The notes: generated by a model not told the origin, from the sequence alone. Positions 1 through 12,652 are shown, numbered from the stretch's first letter. The stretch is 64,000 nt of DNA from Wurfbainia villosa (GCA_025175895.1 CM045989.1:25462428-25526427); one strand, 5' to 3'. Translations and numbers: made by a program.

Positions 1-360
1 CCATCCCATCTCCGCTTTCTGAGTCTCCCGAGGATTTGTCTTATGGATTTTTGATTCTATGTCATTGTCTCGAGTTTGTGTATGGACTTCGTCGTTATGT
101 TGTGGACCTTGTTTTGTGTCATCGCTTTATGTGCTATTTTAGTACTGTAGTCTTGTCAGGTGGTGTACACCTCTATGTTTTTGGTATTCTTGTTGTGGTA
201 TGTGTTTATGTTTCCGCTGTGTGTGTTTGATATACTTATATCTGTTTATTATGTTGCTGTTGTGGGCCTACGGGCCTTGTATTAACCCGAAATGTTGCCA
301 CGTACAGGGGAGATGTCGTCCGTTTCATTTTCGGCACGGCATACTCCCGGGGTCGTGACA
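1..360 (+). mobile_element. 3' end of a Tekay-like Ty3/gypsy LTR, cut by the window edge
   Basis: The last 120 bases are the reverse complement of the first bases of the LTRs at 21871, 38144 and 46700, and the copy ends in GTGACA. The shared block includes the 'ccttgtattaacccgaaatg' stretch. No PBS follows position 360, so this is either a solo LTR or a 3' LTR, not a 5' LTR. Its 5' part lies outside the window. Confidence 0.85.
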
Positions 361-925
361 AAAAGGGTGTTTTAAATTTAATAAATCGAGATGTTTGATA
401 AAATATTTTATTCTGAAAATATTTTTATTTCTTGCCTATTGAATCATTAGTTATCACAGTCTATTGAAGCACAGTTTTAGTCGCCGCTGAGTAGATTTTA
501 TGACAACCTTGAAATAGTCCTTTTCACTTTTTTTTGTGAAAAATGACATATTGCATTCCGTATATTTTGCAGTTGCTCCTGATCGTTAGGCTCTTGCTCG
601 ACTTTCTCGTCCATTTCTTTTCAGCTATATCAACTTTTTTACAGTCATATCTTAGGTCATTACTCGACCACGGGTCGAGTCCGACCGCGGTCTGTAATTG
701 AGTCAATGAATCGATTATTCGTTAATTTAGATTATCAGGTCGAAATAAGAATAGGTCCATCAAGGGCCAAGCTAGTTTTGATCCAAATTGGCGATTCAGT
801 TGGGGGGTGGGGTTTTAATAATTTTGTCATTAGAACCGACGGTTCTAACAGTCGAACCGTCGATTCAAATAGGATCGAAATTATTTGATTATTTTTTTAT
901 CAATGACTACGATTTAATGACGTCA
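361..925. other. Non-coding, probably the 5' region of the dead hAT element
   Basis: This is AT-rich sequence without a believable gene. Around 830-865 it carries GAACCGACGGTTC-like inverted motifs, as seen in the subterminal regions of plant hAT elements. I could not identify the outer hAT terminal inverted repeat. The short open frames here have no recognisable motif. Confidence 0.4.
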
Positions 926-933
926 GTTATGCT

Positions 934-1731
934 TAGAGTTGTCAAGTTGGGTTGAGTCCGTCGGGTTGGCCCGCCCCGCCAAATAATTTAAGTGGGTTGG
1001 GTTGAAATTTTATCAACCCGTCATTTTGGTGGACCTAAACAGGTCGGTCCCCCGTAGGCACTAGTTGGCCCGCGGGTTACGAAATGTCAAAAGATGGAAC
1101 ATGTGAAAATAAAATTGTATAAGTTTTTTGACCAATATTTTAATATTAACAAGATAAGTTTTTCATCATCACAATCTTCTTCTATCACACATACACCTCA
1201 ACAAAGTATAAAAGAAGTTAAGAGGAAATAACAAAAGAATATTTGATGAAGTACTTTATTTTTTTTTATACTCTAATTATTTTATATTATCTTGTCTCTA
1301 CTATTCTAATCAATGTAGGAAATAATAACATATCAAAATCAAACAATTACAAGGACTAGAAAATATCAATTAAATCTCTATTTGGAGGAGCAAAAATTTA
1401 CATTTGCATATATCGGTACTCAACTTTGTAGGTCGATAATTGAATCTCAATTATAAGATTTTAGTTACTTGAAATGCTTATTTTTTAATCATGGTACCCC
1501 ATCTACCTTACCGATCATTGTCTCAAGCCCTCAATGTTTCAGTAATTTTAGATATATTTTTTTAATTTTTTGGCCCGTGGGTTGGCCCGCCTAATCTGCA
1601 ACCCGTCTTGGGTTAGGTTGAAGATTTCTCAACCCGCCGAGATGGCGGGTCGGCCCGCCCCTCCCCTCTAAATATTGGGTTTATGACGGGTTAGCCCGCC
1701 CTTCCATGGGTCGACTCATTTGACAGCTCTA
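934..1731. mobile_element. Non-autonomous hAT element (MITE-like, 798 bp)
   Basis: The ends are an imperfect inverted repeat: TAGAGTTGTCAA on the left and TTGACAGCTCTA on the right. The element is flanked by a perfect 8-bp TSD, gttatgct, at 926-933 and 1732-1739, which is diagnostic of hAT transposition. The subterminal regions are rich in GGGTTGGCCCGCC-type motifs on both sides (940-1080 and 1570-1710), as in many plant hAT MITEs. The centre is AT-rich and has no transposase. It sits just upstream of the relic hAT transposase gene. Confidence 0.93.
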
Positions 1732-1859
1732 GTTATGCTCCATTTTCTATATATGGGGGGTTTATTTCATTATTTTCATCACATATTCTCTACTCTTCTC
1801 TCTCAATTTCGCTATTTCAAGCACTTTCAATTCTCTGATTTCAATTAACTTCGATTTCA

Positions 1860-3896
1860 ATGGAAGGCAATTCTTCTCGATCTAGGAGGGACAAGGATAC
1901 CTTCATTCCGAATGCTAATCCCGAGTCCGAGGAGGTTCAATTCACCTATGATGAACCAAATCAATTTTCTACAATCGACCCATAAGGAAGTATCGAAACT
2001 TCTAAGGTGCGGGATCCTTTACCTTTAAAATTGTCAATTTTTACTAAACATTTTGAGAAAATTATTCTTTCCTCTAGAGAAATGTGGGCAAAATACAAAT
2101 ATTGAAATGCCTCGTGTAAATTCCAATCGGGTGACGGTTATAGATTGTTAAAGCAACACATTGAAACAAAACACCCAACGGAATTTGGGATCCACCGTTC
2201 TCGAACACAACTTTTTAGATTTTATTCATTCACCAAAGGTACGAATACAACTTTATTTAGATATTTTGATATTAAATTAAGAGAATTATTAGTTAGATTT
2301 GTTTCTATAGAACATCTTTCATTTAGTTTTGGGTCTAAATGCACATTTGAAGATTTTTGTCAATAATCTCTTATTACATTTGCTAAATATGTTCCTAGAA
2401 CTATATTTACTAGTACAATTAAAAAATTAGTTAAACAAGGAAAAAAATTAATTGAAGAATTTAGTACATTAAATAATAAAGTATCTTTATGTTCAAATAT
2501 TTGGAGCGATTATTGACAAACTCATTCATATATGGGTGTGACTTGCCATTGGATCGACACAGCCTAGACAATCCAAAAACATTTATATCGAGTTTTGACA
2601 AATTATATGCTTCTCATAATATTTTTCAATTATTATATTTAATTTTAGAAGAATATGTATTAATTAATAAAATATTTTCAATTTTATTTGATAATACAAG
2701 TTCAATACCGTAAATATATATGAACTTAAATTAATTTATCAACCTATTATAGGTGATATAATTTTTTATATTCGTTGTATATGTCATATTTTAAATTTAT
2801 ATATTCAAGAAAGAATAAATTTTTTTAAAATCAATTATAATTGAAATTTCTTATTTATGCTCACATCATAATAAAATGAAATAACAGGGTAAATTTTATA
2901 AAATTAATTGAATGAGATCTAAAAAAATTCCACGTCATACACCAACACGTTGGAATTCAACTTATCAATTACTAACAGATTTATTTCAATACAAAAAATT
3001 ATTATTTTTATTTTTTTCTCAAGAGTTATTACTCCTAATATATATTTATTTTTATGTCAATGGAATATATGTAATAGTATTTGTGAAATTTTAAAAATAT
3101 TTAATGATACACCCAAATAATTTTTCGATGTTATTATCCTATTTCTCATTTAATTATGATGATTTTTTTAAACATAACTTTTATTTTAAATGAATATATT
3201 AACGATAAATTTTTATCTTTTTATATATTTACAATAAAATTAAAATGGAAAAAATATTTTTATTATATTTCTAATATTTATTTAGTTGCAATATTTGTGT
3301 TATACTCTAAATTAAAGTTAGATGTTTTATATAAAATAATAGTTATGAATTATAATACTTTAATTCTAATAAAAGATTTTTCTTCTCTTGACCTCGCTAC
3401 TATATTACAAAATATGAGAAATAATTTATATGAAATTTATAAAAACTATAGTTTAAAATATTGATTAGAAAGTAATATGTCGAAACTTTAAAATATTAAT
3501 AGTAGTAATGTAAAACTTATAAAAATACAACTTTTACTAAAAAAATCGAACAAAATATCCATGAGGATCCTCAAATTCTATACAGGAACTTGAGAATTAT
3601 TTTACTTCTTTTGATTTTAGTGGTATAAATAATGAAATAAATTTTGATATTTTATGATGGTGGTAACAAAAGAATCAAAGTTTGCTTATCATTTCCATCA
3701 TCACAAAAGAAATCTTAGTTTATCCAGTGTCAACCGTCGTTGTAGAACAAACGTTCCGTTTCGAAAAGAATATATTGGACAAATGGCATTCTACTTTATC
3801 TCTCGATTCTTTAGAAGCACAAGTATTTCTTGATGATTGAACAAGAGCAAAAAAAGAATAAAAGGAATACAACTTTTTGAAGATAAAATAGAGGAG
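1860..3896 (+). pseudogene. Relic hAT-superfamily transposase
   Basis: Conceptual translation across many stops and frameshifts gives hAT landmarks in the expected order. An ATG at 1860 is followed by an acidic, Ser-rich N-terminus. A BED-type zinc-finger remnant with a conserved Trp and a paired LKQH/TKH lies near 2085-2175. The catalytic-core start with 'SLCSNIWSDY' and a following THSYMGVT-type motif is near 2485-2545. An 'RWNSTY' motif is near 2946. The C-terminal dimerisation domain, with 'PVSTVVVEQTF' and 'LDKWHSTLS', lies near 3722-3830. More than ten stop codons make it clearly dead. The protein would have moved DNA by cut-and-paste. The 3' end is interrupted at 3897 by the LTR of Sirevirus C, so the right inverted repeat is not adjacent. 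Confidence 0.85.
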
Positions 3897-4184
3897 TGTA
3901 GGATCGAAGTTATCGAGAAAGGGGGTGAATCTTGGAATATGAAATTTTCTTTTAAAAATTTATTTTATCTTTTAAGAATTTAAAGAGTAATTGCAGCGAA
4001 AATTAAATTAACAAGAACACAAGTCTTTTACTTGGTTCACAACCCGAGTCGGGTTGCTACTCCAAGGCTCGTAGCTCTCCCATAGCTACCTCATGGGCAA
4101 TGCACTAAAGTGCCCTCCGATTCGAAACTCTCGAACTCGGAGGGTGTCGCTTTTACAAGAATGAGGGTAAGGTAACAAACTACC
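3897..4184 (-). mobile_element. Sirevirus C 3' LTR, segment 1 of 3
   Basis: On the minus strand this is the last part of an LTR ending CGATCCTACA. The other end is at 53789, where the plus strand reads ACACCAACA, so the LTR has TGTTGGTG...CCTACA termini on its own strand. The LTR is split here by element A, whose TSD ctacc occupies 4180-4184 and 18872-18876. The three segments sum to about 1330 bp. Candidate left TSD is aggag (3892-3896); the matching right end of C lies outside the readable part of the window. Confidence 0.75.
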
Positions 4185-6010
4185 TGTTGGGATTTTCCGA
4201 GCCGTAAAAACCGCTTTTTGCGTTGCGGAAACCTCGGAAGCCCCCGGCCACGGATCCGTGCGAAGAAGTATTAAAACAAAAACATGTATGTGCTTGTATA
4301 AAATACCCTAGATCTACCTTAGATCTAAGAGATAAGAACGTTACCCTCGATGCGATGCCCTTCGCAAATCCCTCTCGTCCAAAAGTCCGCCGGAACTCGA
4401 GAGTGTCAAGTGCACACTCCTCTATGGTATCCACACAAGCAATAGGTGGAAGAAAAACACACTTGAGTGTGCTAGCACTCCTAGGGTGTCTCGGCAAGAT
4501 GAGGAAGGAGAGGGAGAGAGCTTGAGAGGAAAAGTTCCAAGGTTGAAGATGAAGTCAATTAGCCACCAAAAATCAATACTCCATCTAATGGAATGGCCGG
4601 CCACTTCATGGAGGGGGTTACATGAATGCATGAAACTCCCATGACCCTTGATCTCCCTCATGATGTGGCATCAATTGATAAAGTCAATGATGATGTGGAG
4701 CATCATCATTGGCCGCCCATGCCAAGTCATCACCATGACATGGCATTTGGTCAAGTCAAACTTGACCTTTCATCTTCCCTCTCAAGTCAAGTCAAACTTG
4801 ACCTCTAATCTCCCATGGTTGATCAAATCTAACCACTTGACTCAAGTCAATTTAATTTAATGAATCTTTATTCATTAATTTAAATTGATTTGATGAATCA
4901 AATCTCAATTAGACTCATTCAACACTTGAATCAACTTGAGTCTAACTCAATTAGTCTAATTTGGATTACTCTTAATCCAATTTGGTTCATCCCATGAACC
5001 TAATCCTCATGGTTCATCATATGAACCTAATCTCCATCTAATTGCCCTTATGTGTGTGACCCTATAGGTTCTTGTAACGCTGGCAATGTCCCTAAACCGA
5101 TTTAGGAACATAAGCAATGAGCGGTATCTAGCAACACATCATTGCTACCCAAGTTACAAGAATGTTGAGCTCCAACATCACCTTTGTGACTACTAATTGT
5201 GACTCTCACAATATGTGACAATGTCCCTCTATCCTTGACATCTAGATTGACCAATCGAGGCATAGACCGTGTCATCCTCGTACAATCTAAATCTTGAACT
5301 CCAAGTAGACTCACTCTAATCAAATGAGCTCAATATCTCATATTGACTCATTTGGGCATGGCCATGCACTTCGTGGTCTCACTCTATCAAGAATATCGAT
5401 GTCACCCCCGTCATATAGGAGGGATAGATCCCATCTTCATCACTCACTTCCCTCCGCATAATTCGCTTACATACCCGATGTCGCTTTTTATAGTCCACCC
5501 ATTTACGGGTGACGTTTTTAAGCCAAAGTATGCAATTCATTATGTAGGGAACCATGGTGACTTCAGGTCTAAGGACTAATAGTCATACTAATAGCCACAT
5601 GAGAAAGTATATGACACTCATATAACGATCCATGATACTTTCTCATGGCGGGTCATTCAGTATACATTCTCCAATGCATACCCATGTGTCAACTTGATAT
5701 CTCATATCCATGACTTGTGAGATCAAGTCATCTTGTTGACCTACATGTTAGTCTCTACGCATTAACATTGTCCCTGAATGTTAATACTGACTAGGAATGA
5801 TTAAGAGTAGTGTTCTCTATATCATCTCATTATCGATTCAACCAATCGATTGATATAGATAAGAACCTACTACTCAAGGACATTATTATATTTAGTTATT
5901 TGGCACCAATACAAGTAAATATAATAACCATGCCTTAATAAATAGGAATATGATACAATAAAGTCCATACAACAATCATCATATGATTGGCTCTAGGGCT
6001 TTCACTAACA
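4185..6010 (-). repeat. Element A 3' LTR (left copy)
   Basis: This 1826-bp copy is nearly identical to 17044-18871. Differences are scattered substitutions and small indels, for example around 4648-4720 and 5470-5520. It is also homologous, in reverse complement, to the two solo LTRs at 25004 and 30424. Several short open frames inside it are LTR sequence, not genes. Confidence 0.95.
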
Positions 6011-6024
6011 ATCTCCCACTAGCA
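6011..6024 (-). other. Element A polypurine tract
   Basis: On the minus strand it reads TGCTAGTGGGAGAT directly before the 3' LTR. It follows the pol stop codon (6025-6027) with no gap, which is normal for compact copia elements. It primes plus-strand DNA synthesis. Confidence 0.85.
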
Positions 6025-7735
6025 CTAGTGCCAATCACCGTAGTATCTAATACCCAATGACCTAGTGTGACCATCATGCTTTTTCTGTGCCAAAGCCTTG
6101 GTCAAGGGATCTGCGATGTTAGCCTCCGTGGTACTGCAAATCTTCACATCTCCTCTATCGATGATCTCTCGAATGAGATGGAAGCGCCGTAGTATGTGTT
6201 TGGTCCATGGTGTGAGCGAGGTTCCTTAGTCAGGTAATCGCTCCATTGTTGTCACAATAGAGCTCTATAGGATCTGCAATGCTAGGAACCACCCCAAGCT
6301 CAGTAATGAACTTGCGGATCCAAACTGCCTCCTTTGCTGCCTCAGATGCAGCGATATACTCGGCCTCTGTTGTAGAATCAGCAACTGTGTCCTGCTTCGA
6401 ACTCTTCCAGCTCACAGCGCCACCATTCAAGCAAAACACGAACCCGATCGCGATCCGTAATCATCCCGGCCGTTTGGAGCCGCATCAGAACCCTTTACGG
6501 ACTAGCTCCTCATCGCCTTCCAAATATCAAGAAATATTCTTTAGTCCTTCTCAAGTACTTAAGAATATTCTGATCGCTATCGATGACGCCACCGATCTCG
6601 ACCGTATCTACTCGTCATGCTCAAAGCATACGAGACATCAGGACGAGTACACAACATGACGTATATGATAGATCCTATAGCAGATGCGTAAGGGATCTTA
6701 TCCATGCGGTCTCTCCTCTCTAGAAGAGGACTTTGAGTCTTGAAAGACTCACACCGAAGTCCTTTCTTGGAATGCATGGCAAGGCAAACCAAGTAATAGT
6801 GTGTCATGTATGTACTCGACTTAGGCCAAGCAATCTCTTAGATCTATCTCTATAGATCTTGATGCCTAGAATACAGTCGCTTCACCTAAGTCCTTCATTG
6901 AGAAGCACGCCCTCCAAGTCTTCACGCATCAGGAAGGGATGTCATTCCCAATGAGTAGTATGTCATCTACATACTGATAAGGAACACAACTGTGTTCCCA
7001 TTAACCCTCTTGTAGACACAGGTTCATCTTCATTCTTGATGAAACCAAACTGCTTGATCGCATCATCGAATCGAAGATTCCACTCGAGAAGCTTGCTTTA
7101 GCCCATAAATGGACCTTGCACTTGCATACCTTCCCGATGTCGTGGATCTACAAAACCCTCGTGTTGTGTCATGTACACATCCTCGAGTAAGTTTCCATTC
7201 GTAAGCGGTTTTGACATCCATCCGCCAGATCTCATAATCGTGGTATCTTTGCAATAGCAAGCAAGATCCGAATGGACTTAAACATCGCCCTTTGGAGAAA
7301 AGGTTTCATCATAGTCAATACCATGAATTTGCTTGAAACCTTTAGCCACCAATCGACCCTTATAGGTATGCGTAAGTCCATCCATGTCAGTCTTTCTCCT
7401 AAAGACCCACTTACACCCAATGGGTTTGACCCCTTCAGGTGGATCAACCAAAGTCCATACTTGGTTAGTGTACATGGATTCCATCTCGGATCTCATGGCG
7501 TCTAGCCATTTCTCAGAATCTGGGCTCATCACAGCTTCCTGATAGGAGGTAGGCTCATTCTCAATGAGCATAACGTCATCATGGTCAGACAAGAGAAATG
7601 AGTATCTCTCAGGCTGACGACGTACCCTATCAGACCTGCGAAGAGGTAGGTCTACTTGAACAGGTGGTTGTTCCACAACTCTTTGTGCAACAACCTCATC
7701 ACCCACAACACTTTGTGGTTCCTGTTCAACCTCCA
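6025..7735 (-). pseudogene. Element A reverse transcriptase and RNase H (broken)
   Basis: Reading right to left on the minus strand, the RT N-terminus near 7300-7560 has 'GCKWVFRRK' and 'GRLVAKGFKQ'. A middle part near 7150-7250 has a WRMDVKTA-type motif and 'IYGLKQAS'. The catalytic YVDD is encoded at 6962-6973. The RT end near 6640-6690 has 'CTRPDVSYALS'. RNase H (6230-6440) keeps 'STTEAEYIAAS' and 'LYCDNNGA', and the tail has the copia ending 'ADPLTKALAQ' before a stop at 6025. Several frameshifts separate these blocks, so no functional enzyme is made. The enzyme would copy element RNA to DNA in virus-like particles. Confidence 0.92.
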
Positions 7736-8583
7736 TCAAGGCCTGAGTGCTATGGTCCTTATCTTGAACTTCTTCAAGATCGAAGGTACTCCCACTAGTT
7801 TTTCTAGAATCAAATTCCCTTTATAGAAATACTCCAGTCTTTGCCACAAACAATTTGTGCCGATCGAATGTAGAAGTAATATCCTTTGTATCCTTGGGAT
7901 ATCCAACAAAATAGCACCTATCGATTTGGGTCCCGATTTATGCGAGACTTGACGTCGAACGTAAGCCTCACAACCCCAAATCCTCATAAAGACATCTTGG
8001 GATTTTTCCTGTCCATATCGTATATGGTGTCTTTACCACCTTGGATGGTACACTTAAGGGTAAAGGTCGTGTCGAGCATATCCCCAAAAGGATATAGGAA
8101 GATCTGGTGACTCATCATAGATCGTACCATATCCAATAAGTACGATTCCTCCTTCGGATACACCATTCCACCGTGGTGTTCCAGAGGAGTGAGTTGGGAT
8201 AGAATCCCACACTCGCGGCTAGATAGTCACGAAACTCATGGCTAAGGTATTCACCACCTCGATCTGATCGAAGTATCTTAATACTCTTGCCAAGCTGGTT
8301 TTGTACTTCATTCTTGTATTCTTTGAACTTTTCAAAGGATTCAGATTTATGTGTCATAAGATACACATAACCATATCTACTGAAGTCATCAGTAAATGTA
8401 ATGAAGTACATGTAACCACCTCTAGCAGCAACATTGAAAGGACCACATACATCACTATGTATAAGTCCTAACAAATCTGTTGCTCTTTCGCTATGTCCAC
8501 TAAAGGGAGTCTTGGTCATCTTGCCTAAAAGGCAAGACTCGCATGTCTCATATGATTCAAAATCAAATGAGTCTCGCAACCCA
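7736..8583 (-). pseudogene. Element A integrase (broken)
   Basis: The CX2C half of the zinc-binding region is visible as 'CESCLLGK' near the start of the 8115-8579 frame. The catalytic core follows, with the first Asp in 'LIHSDVCGP', an FTDDFSRYG motif, and the second Asp in 'LRSDRGGEY'. The region where the catalytic Glu normally sits (copia NGVAERRNRT-like) is damaged near 8120-8200 and replaced by a frameshifted stretch. The C-terminal 'IWGCEAYVRR' continues at 7736-7987 in another frame. Integrase would insert the cDNA and generate the 5-bp TSD seen for this element. Confidence 0.9.
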
Positions 8584-8623
8584 TCCTTATCGAGCTGATC
8601 TAAGCGACTCTCATTTATGTGAC

Positions 8624-9175
8624 CTAAGCGACAATGCAGAGATAGGTTTGGTTCAACTCATTTGACTTGAACCTCTTGGTACTTATGTTATAGATAGGGC
8701 TCTCTAAGTCTAGAAAGTAGAGTCCGTTCATTAGAGGTGCACTACAATAGAACATATCATTTAAATAAACTGAACAACATTTGTTCTTTATTATAAATGA
8801 AAACCCTTTCTTGTCCAAACAAGAAACTGAAATGATGTTCTTAGTTAAAGCAGGCATATAACAACATTCTTCTAATTCTAGTACAAGCCCAGAGGGCAGA
8901 GATAGATCATAAGTTCCTACAAAGAAGCGAAGAACCCTTGCTCCATTGCCTACTCGTAGGTCCACCTCGCCCTTTGTCAATGCCCTGCTATTTCTCAGCC
9001 CCTGCACATTGGTACAAATGTGAGATGCACATCCGGTATCTAATACCCAAGATGAAGAAATAGATAGATTGACTTCTATAACATTTATACAAGTAGAAGT
9101 CTCACTTCTTTTCTTCTTAAGATCTTCGGTATGCCTTGCGATACGCTTCCTGTCTGCTTCCTTGCGGAGAAGCAA
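8624..9175 (-). pseudogene. Element A aspartic protease and gag-pre-integrase region
   Basis: A 183-codon frame contains 'WVLDTGCASHIC', the active-site DTG of copia proteases. It is followed by the 'GNGARV' and 'NIISVSCLDKKG' segments of the pre-integrase region. The protease would cleave the Gag-Pol polyprotein. Upstream, the Lys/Gly-rich linker survives, but I cannot find the CCHC zinc knuckle normally present between gag and protease. It has probably been deleted near 9175-9200. Confidence 0.9.
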
Positions 9176-9259
9176 GCCCCTTCCTTGGCTACCCCTCCTT
9201 TGGGTTTAAGTTCTTTGCCTTTGCCCTTGGCTAGGACTTTCCCTTACCTTTAGGCTTGC

Positions 9260-9890
9260 CCTTGCCTTTCTTTTACGCACCATCAAAATGGTGTCGATTT
9301 ACCCTTCTTAAGGTTAAGCTCTGCGATTCTCAACATCTTTGAGCATTTCAGTAATGGCTTATCAATTTCATTCATGTTATAATTCATGACAAATTGATCA
9401 AGGCTCTTGGCAAAGATTGCAAGATTAGGTCGCTGGCCAACTCTTGGCCAAGTGGGAATCCCGACCTTTGTAGGTTTTCTACGTACCAATCATTTTGAGT
9501 ACATATGTACCTACAGAGTCCCTTCTTGCATTTTGGACCCAAATAATGCCTTAGAGACTTCATATCTCTCATGCCTAGCTTGTCCTTGATATAGTTGACG
9601 AAGATGTCCAACCATATCATAAGCATTCATGAACTCGTGTTGCTTCAAGCTCGAGTTCATGGTCGCGAGCATTAGACATGACACATCTAATGCATCATCT
9701 TGATGCTTCTTGTAAGCATCTTTGTCACCGTGAGGCATTGGCGGGAGGTGCCTCGGAATGGGCCGCTCAGACGCATACTGACTTCCTTTCTTGGGTGAGA
9801 ACAATTCTCGTGTTCTGTACCCAGAAATTTGCTCCATTGAGCTTGTCCTTCTCGACAGATCGCAGAGAGAGTGTTCGTGTTTCGAGACAT
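9260..9890 (-). pseudogene. Element A gag (broken)
   Basis: Blocks typical of Angela gag occur in three frames. The first (about 9690-9890) starts 'MSRNTN' and has many changes. The second (9511-9730) contains 'LDVSCLMLATMNSSL' and 'QGQARHERYEVSKALF'. The third (9384-9480) has 'SGFPLGQELASDLILQSLP', then 'FVMNYNMNEID' in yet another frame. At least three frameshifts are needed to connect them. Gag would form the particle shell. The C-terminal nucleocapsid part is basic (Lys/Gly/Pro) but lacks a visible zinc knuckle. Confidence 0.9.
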
Positions 9891-11484
9891 AGTAATCTAC
9901 AACATACAATGCAGAGATTAATATCATATTCCTTTTATCATTTAATTAGGCCTTTAATCAAATGATGCTCCCAGAATTATAGGAATTTTGTAGAATCGAG
10001 TTATGGATGTGGTCAAACCACTTTACTAGATTCATACAAACTAGCTATAATTCTGGGACAAGATCCACATCATACTAAGCCTTGATCGCCAAGACTTAGT
10101 ACGATCGGTGGGTAACACATTACCGATTACATCTCTATGCAACTCTTGTTTATAGGATTAAGACCCACATTTACAAAAGACCTTGAGTTAGCTTTGGCTA
10201 AATCGCCCAAGATTTAGTGTAAATGCGATCTTAACCTATCTTTCCAACGATTGGAATATGCCTATAGTTCTACTCGATCCAATTGAGTTAACTAGTTTTG
10301 CTCAATCTAATTGAGCTTACTCTAACCCGTCGTGATAGGCGGGACCAAGATTGTCCCTCCGCACCCTACCAAGATATATGCGTTGCTCTGGCGATTCAAC
10401 AACAACAAATGATCGAGGTAGTGATGGGTATCAAGGCTCGTAGGCATTTTCGAGTTGATTCGATTATGATCTAATCTAATCGTAATGTGTATCTTATACG
10501 CATTTAGGCCTTTATTATCCTATATTAGCATGCATCATATACATACATTAATTATTCTAGCATGCATCATATACATACAAGAAAATTAACCTAGCATGCA
10601 TCATATACATACAAACATGTTTCTACTAGCATCACATACATACAAGCAAAATCAATTAAATATACATATATATATATCAACATATATATATATCATTAAA
10701 TGTGATATAGTCATGGCCCTACTATGATCTTCTCAAGCCAATGAGAAGATCGGACGGTCAACCTAAGGCTAGCGGCTTCTCCAAGCGCTTCCTTTGACCG
10801 CCATGTGTCGTCGTCACCCTTCTCGTAAGCTCGTCTTCAAGTGGACTTTCCACCGCTCCATTTTTGTACATTACAAATGCGAAACTCGAGTTACATTCGA
10901 GTCTAAAACTATTTATAACTAGAATATTAAAAGAATAGGTGCGACGCGCAGGTCGCAAACACTTTACAACACGCACAACCACAAAACGGCACGCAGGCCG
11001 TATTATGAATTACAACACACTTAATCCAATCCAATTGGGTTATTGGGCCATGACAATCACATAATTATACATAATTCTAAATTATGTATTTTTACAGAAA
11101 TTTCTATAATTTTTCCTAATTTATTTCGAATTTATGAGTCAATTCTCCGTAACGGTCCCGCTAAGCGGTTTCCGGGCGCGATCGCGGGACATGGCCCCTT
11201 TCGGGGATAGGGGAAGCGCCCCTACTCACAAAATAAACTTCGCGAGTGTCCCTACAATGATCTTACAGCGACTTAAGTCGCTGTCCCAAAAACCTAAAGC
11301 GAGAACTCGCCGATTCGGAGAGTTTTTTTCGACGGTTGAAGCCTACGAGTGTCCCAACACTCGTTGCTTCGACTCTACGAGAAAAATACCCAAAAATTCT
11401 ATAAAATAAGAAAATTTACAGAAACATATAAATCTGTAATTTTTATATCTAATATAAAAACTACAAAAATGAAACACATACATG
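9891..11484 (-). other. Element A 5' leader, interrupted by element B at its PBS-proximal end
   Basis: This non-coding stretch runs from the gag start towards the PBS. Element B inserted at 11485, so only a few bases (17020-17030) lie on the PBS side. It contains a tandem block built on 'tagcatgcatcatatacata' (10526, 10558 and 10592; spacing 32-34 bp, plus a weaker fourth copy) and an AT-dinucleotide tract at 10660-10695. The 91-codon open frame at 11134-11409 has no recognisable motif, and I do not call it a gene. Confidence 0.7.
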
Positions 11485-11489
11485 CTTCG

Positions 11490-12652
11490 TGTTAGGGATC
11501 GGATGGCCAGCTAGAGGGGGGTGAATAGCCCTTTTCGTTTGGATGGCGGTATTTTGCTCGTCTACAAAACGTTAGCGCAAGCGGAATATACAAATATAAA
11601 TAAAGACAAGCAAAATAGAAACAAGCAATACAAACACCAAGATATAACGTGGTTCACGGCTACGCCGCTAATCCACGGTCCGATTCGTCCACGGTGAATC
11701 ACTCCGCCAAAACCAATCACTATCGGTCTCTCCTTTGCACAAAGCTAGGTGGAGGTAACCTTTACAACCAAGATCACTCTTCTTACAAATAGAATGGAGT
11801 AAAAGCGAGTAAGAAGAGTTTAGAGCTTGTGGGGCACTAGGAAGATTGTTTGGAACTTAAGCATTAGCCTCTCAAAGGCTCACACCCTCTCTTTTATAGA
11901 GGGCTACGCCATCACGATCCGCCATGGCACGGCCTCCGAACACGTCGGATGCCGACCGTTGTTGTCCAACGGAACTCTGGCGCCGATCACTCACTTGGGC
12001 CTCACGATCAGCGGCCCGTGAGTCGATCGCCTGGGCCGGCTACGAGCGGTTCGCGGCTAAAACCCTATTGACGACCGATCGCGCCGTCAAGCCGATCAAG
12101 AAGTCTGGCTGATCGCTAACGATGGCGATCGCCGCCACAAACGATCGATCGTATACGGTCGAGCTACACTCGATTAAGCCGATCGCCATGACATGGCAAT
12201 GATCGTGTCTCGAAAACCCATCCGACACTTGGCCAAATGGCCAAGTTTCACCTAAGAGCTACCCTTCCCTGGGTTACAATCGCTCACTCTCATTTCTCGG
12301 AGTCCCTCGCCTTCGAAGTTCTCTTCGTTCTCGGCCACGTCCCTCGGCAGCATCAGGCGCACGGCTCTGCAATGCTCCTTCGCGTCTCTTGCCTCGAAGT
12401 CTACTTCCTCCGGCTTCACTCCAAGCTTCTCGTCCGGCGGTCCCTCGGATGCTCCAAGCGCACGGCATCCGCAAAGCTATCCTTCACCGACTCAAGGCAC
12501 GAGTCATGAGATGTGAAACTCGCCACGGCTACATGTGCGAATTACTAAGTCCTGAACGACTTCAACGCACATATCAAATCAACATAACACACTAACTTAA
12601 AACCTTTGACACACAATCAAAAACCATATCACGGCAAGAGATTGCCCTAACA
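11490..12652 (-). repeat. Element B 3' LTR (left copy)
   Basis: It matches 15826-17019 over its length, with the lowest similarity in the CpG-rich box array (11905-12195). Both LTR copies hold 60-90 codon open frames on both strands around 12237-12595, but these are shared LTR sequence without motifs. Confidence 0.92.
11890..12195 (-). promoter_or_regulatory. LTR promoter of B (left copy): CGATCG palindrome array and TATA box
   Basis: On the minus strand a TATA box (CTATAAAAGAG, plus-strand 11891-11900) is preceded by about 290 bp of CpG-rich sequence with repeated CGATCG palindromes, for example near 12013, 12077, 12126, 12143 and 12179. Sirevirus LTRs are known to carry symmetric repeated-motif boxes and CpG islands just upstream of the promoter, and this fits that pattern. 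Confidence 0.75.

Noticed and set aside
4180..4860. Open frames on both strands near 4200-4860 and 16974-17600
   Set aside because: Both sets are the same LTR sequence of element A; no domain is recognisable.
11134..11409. A 91-codon plus-strand open frame
   Set aside because: It lies antisense in the leader of element A, has no known motif and no support from context.
12237..12595. Open frames on both strands, about 65-90 codons, present again at 16642-16963
   Set aside because: They lie inside both LTR copies of element B, have no motif, and are conserved only because the LTRs are copies.
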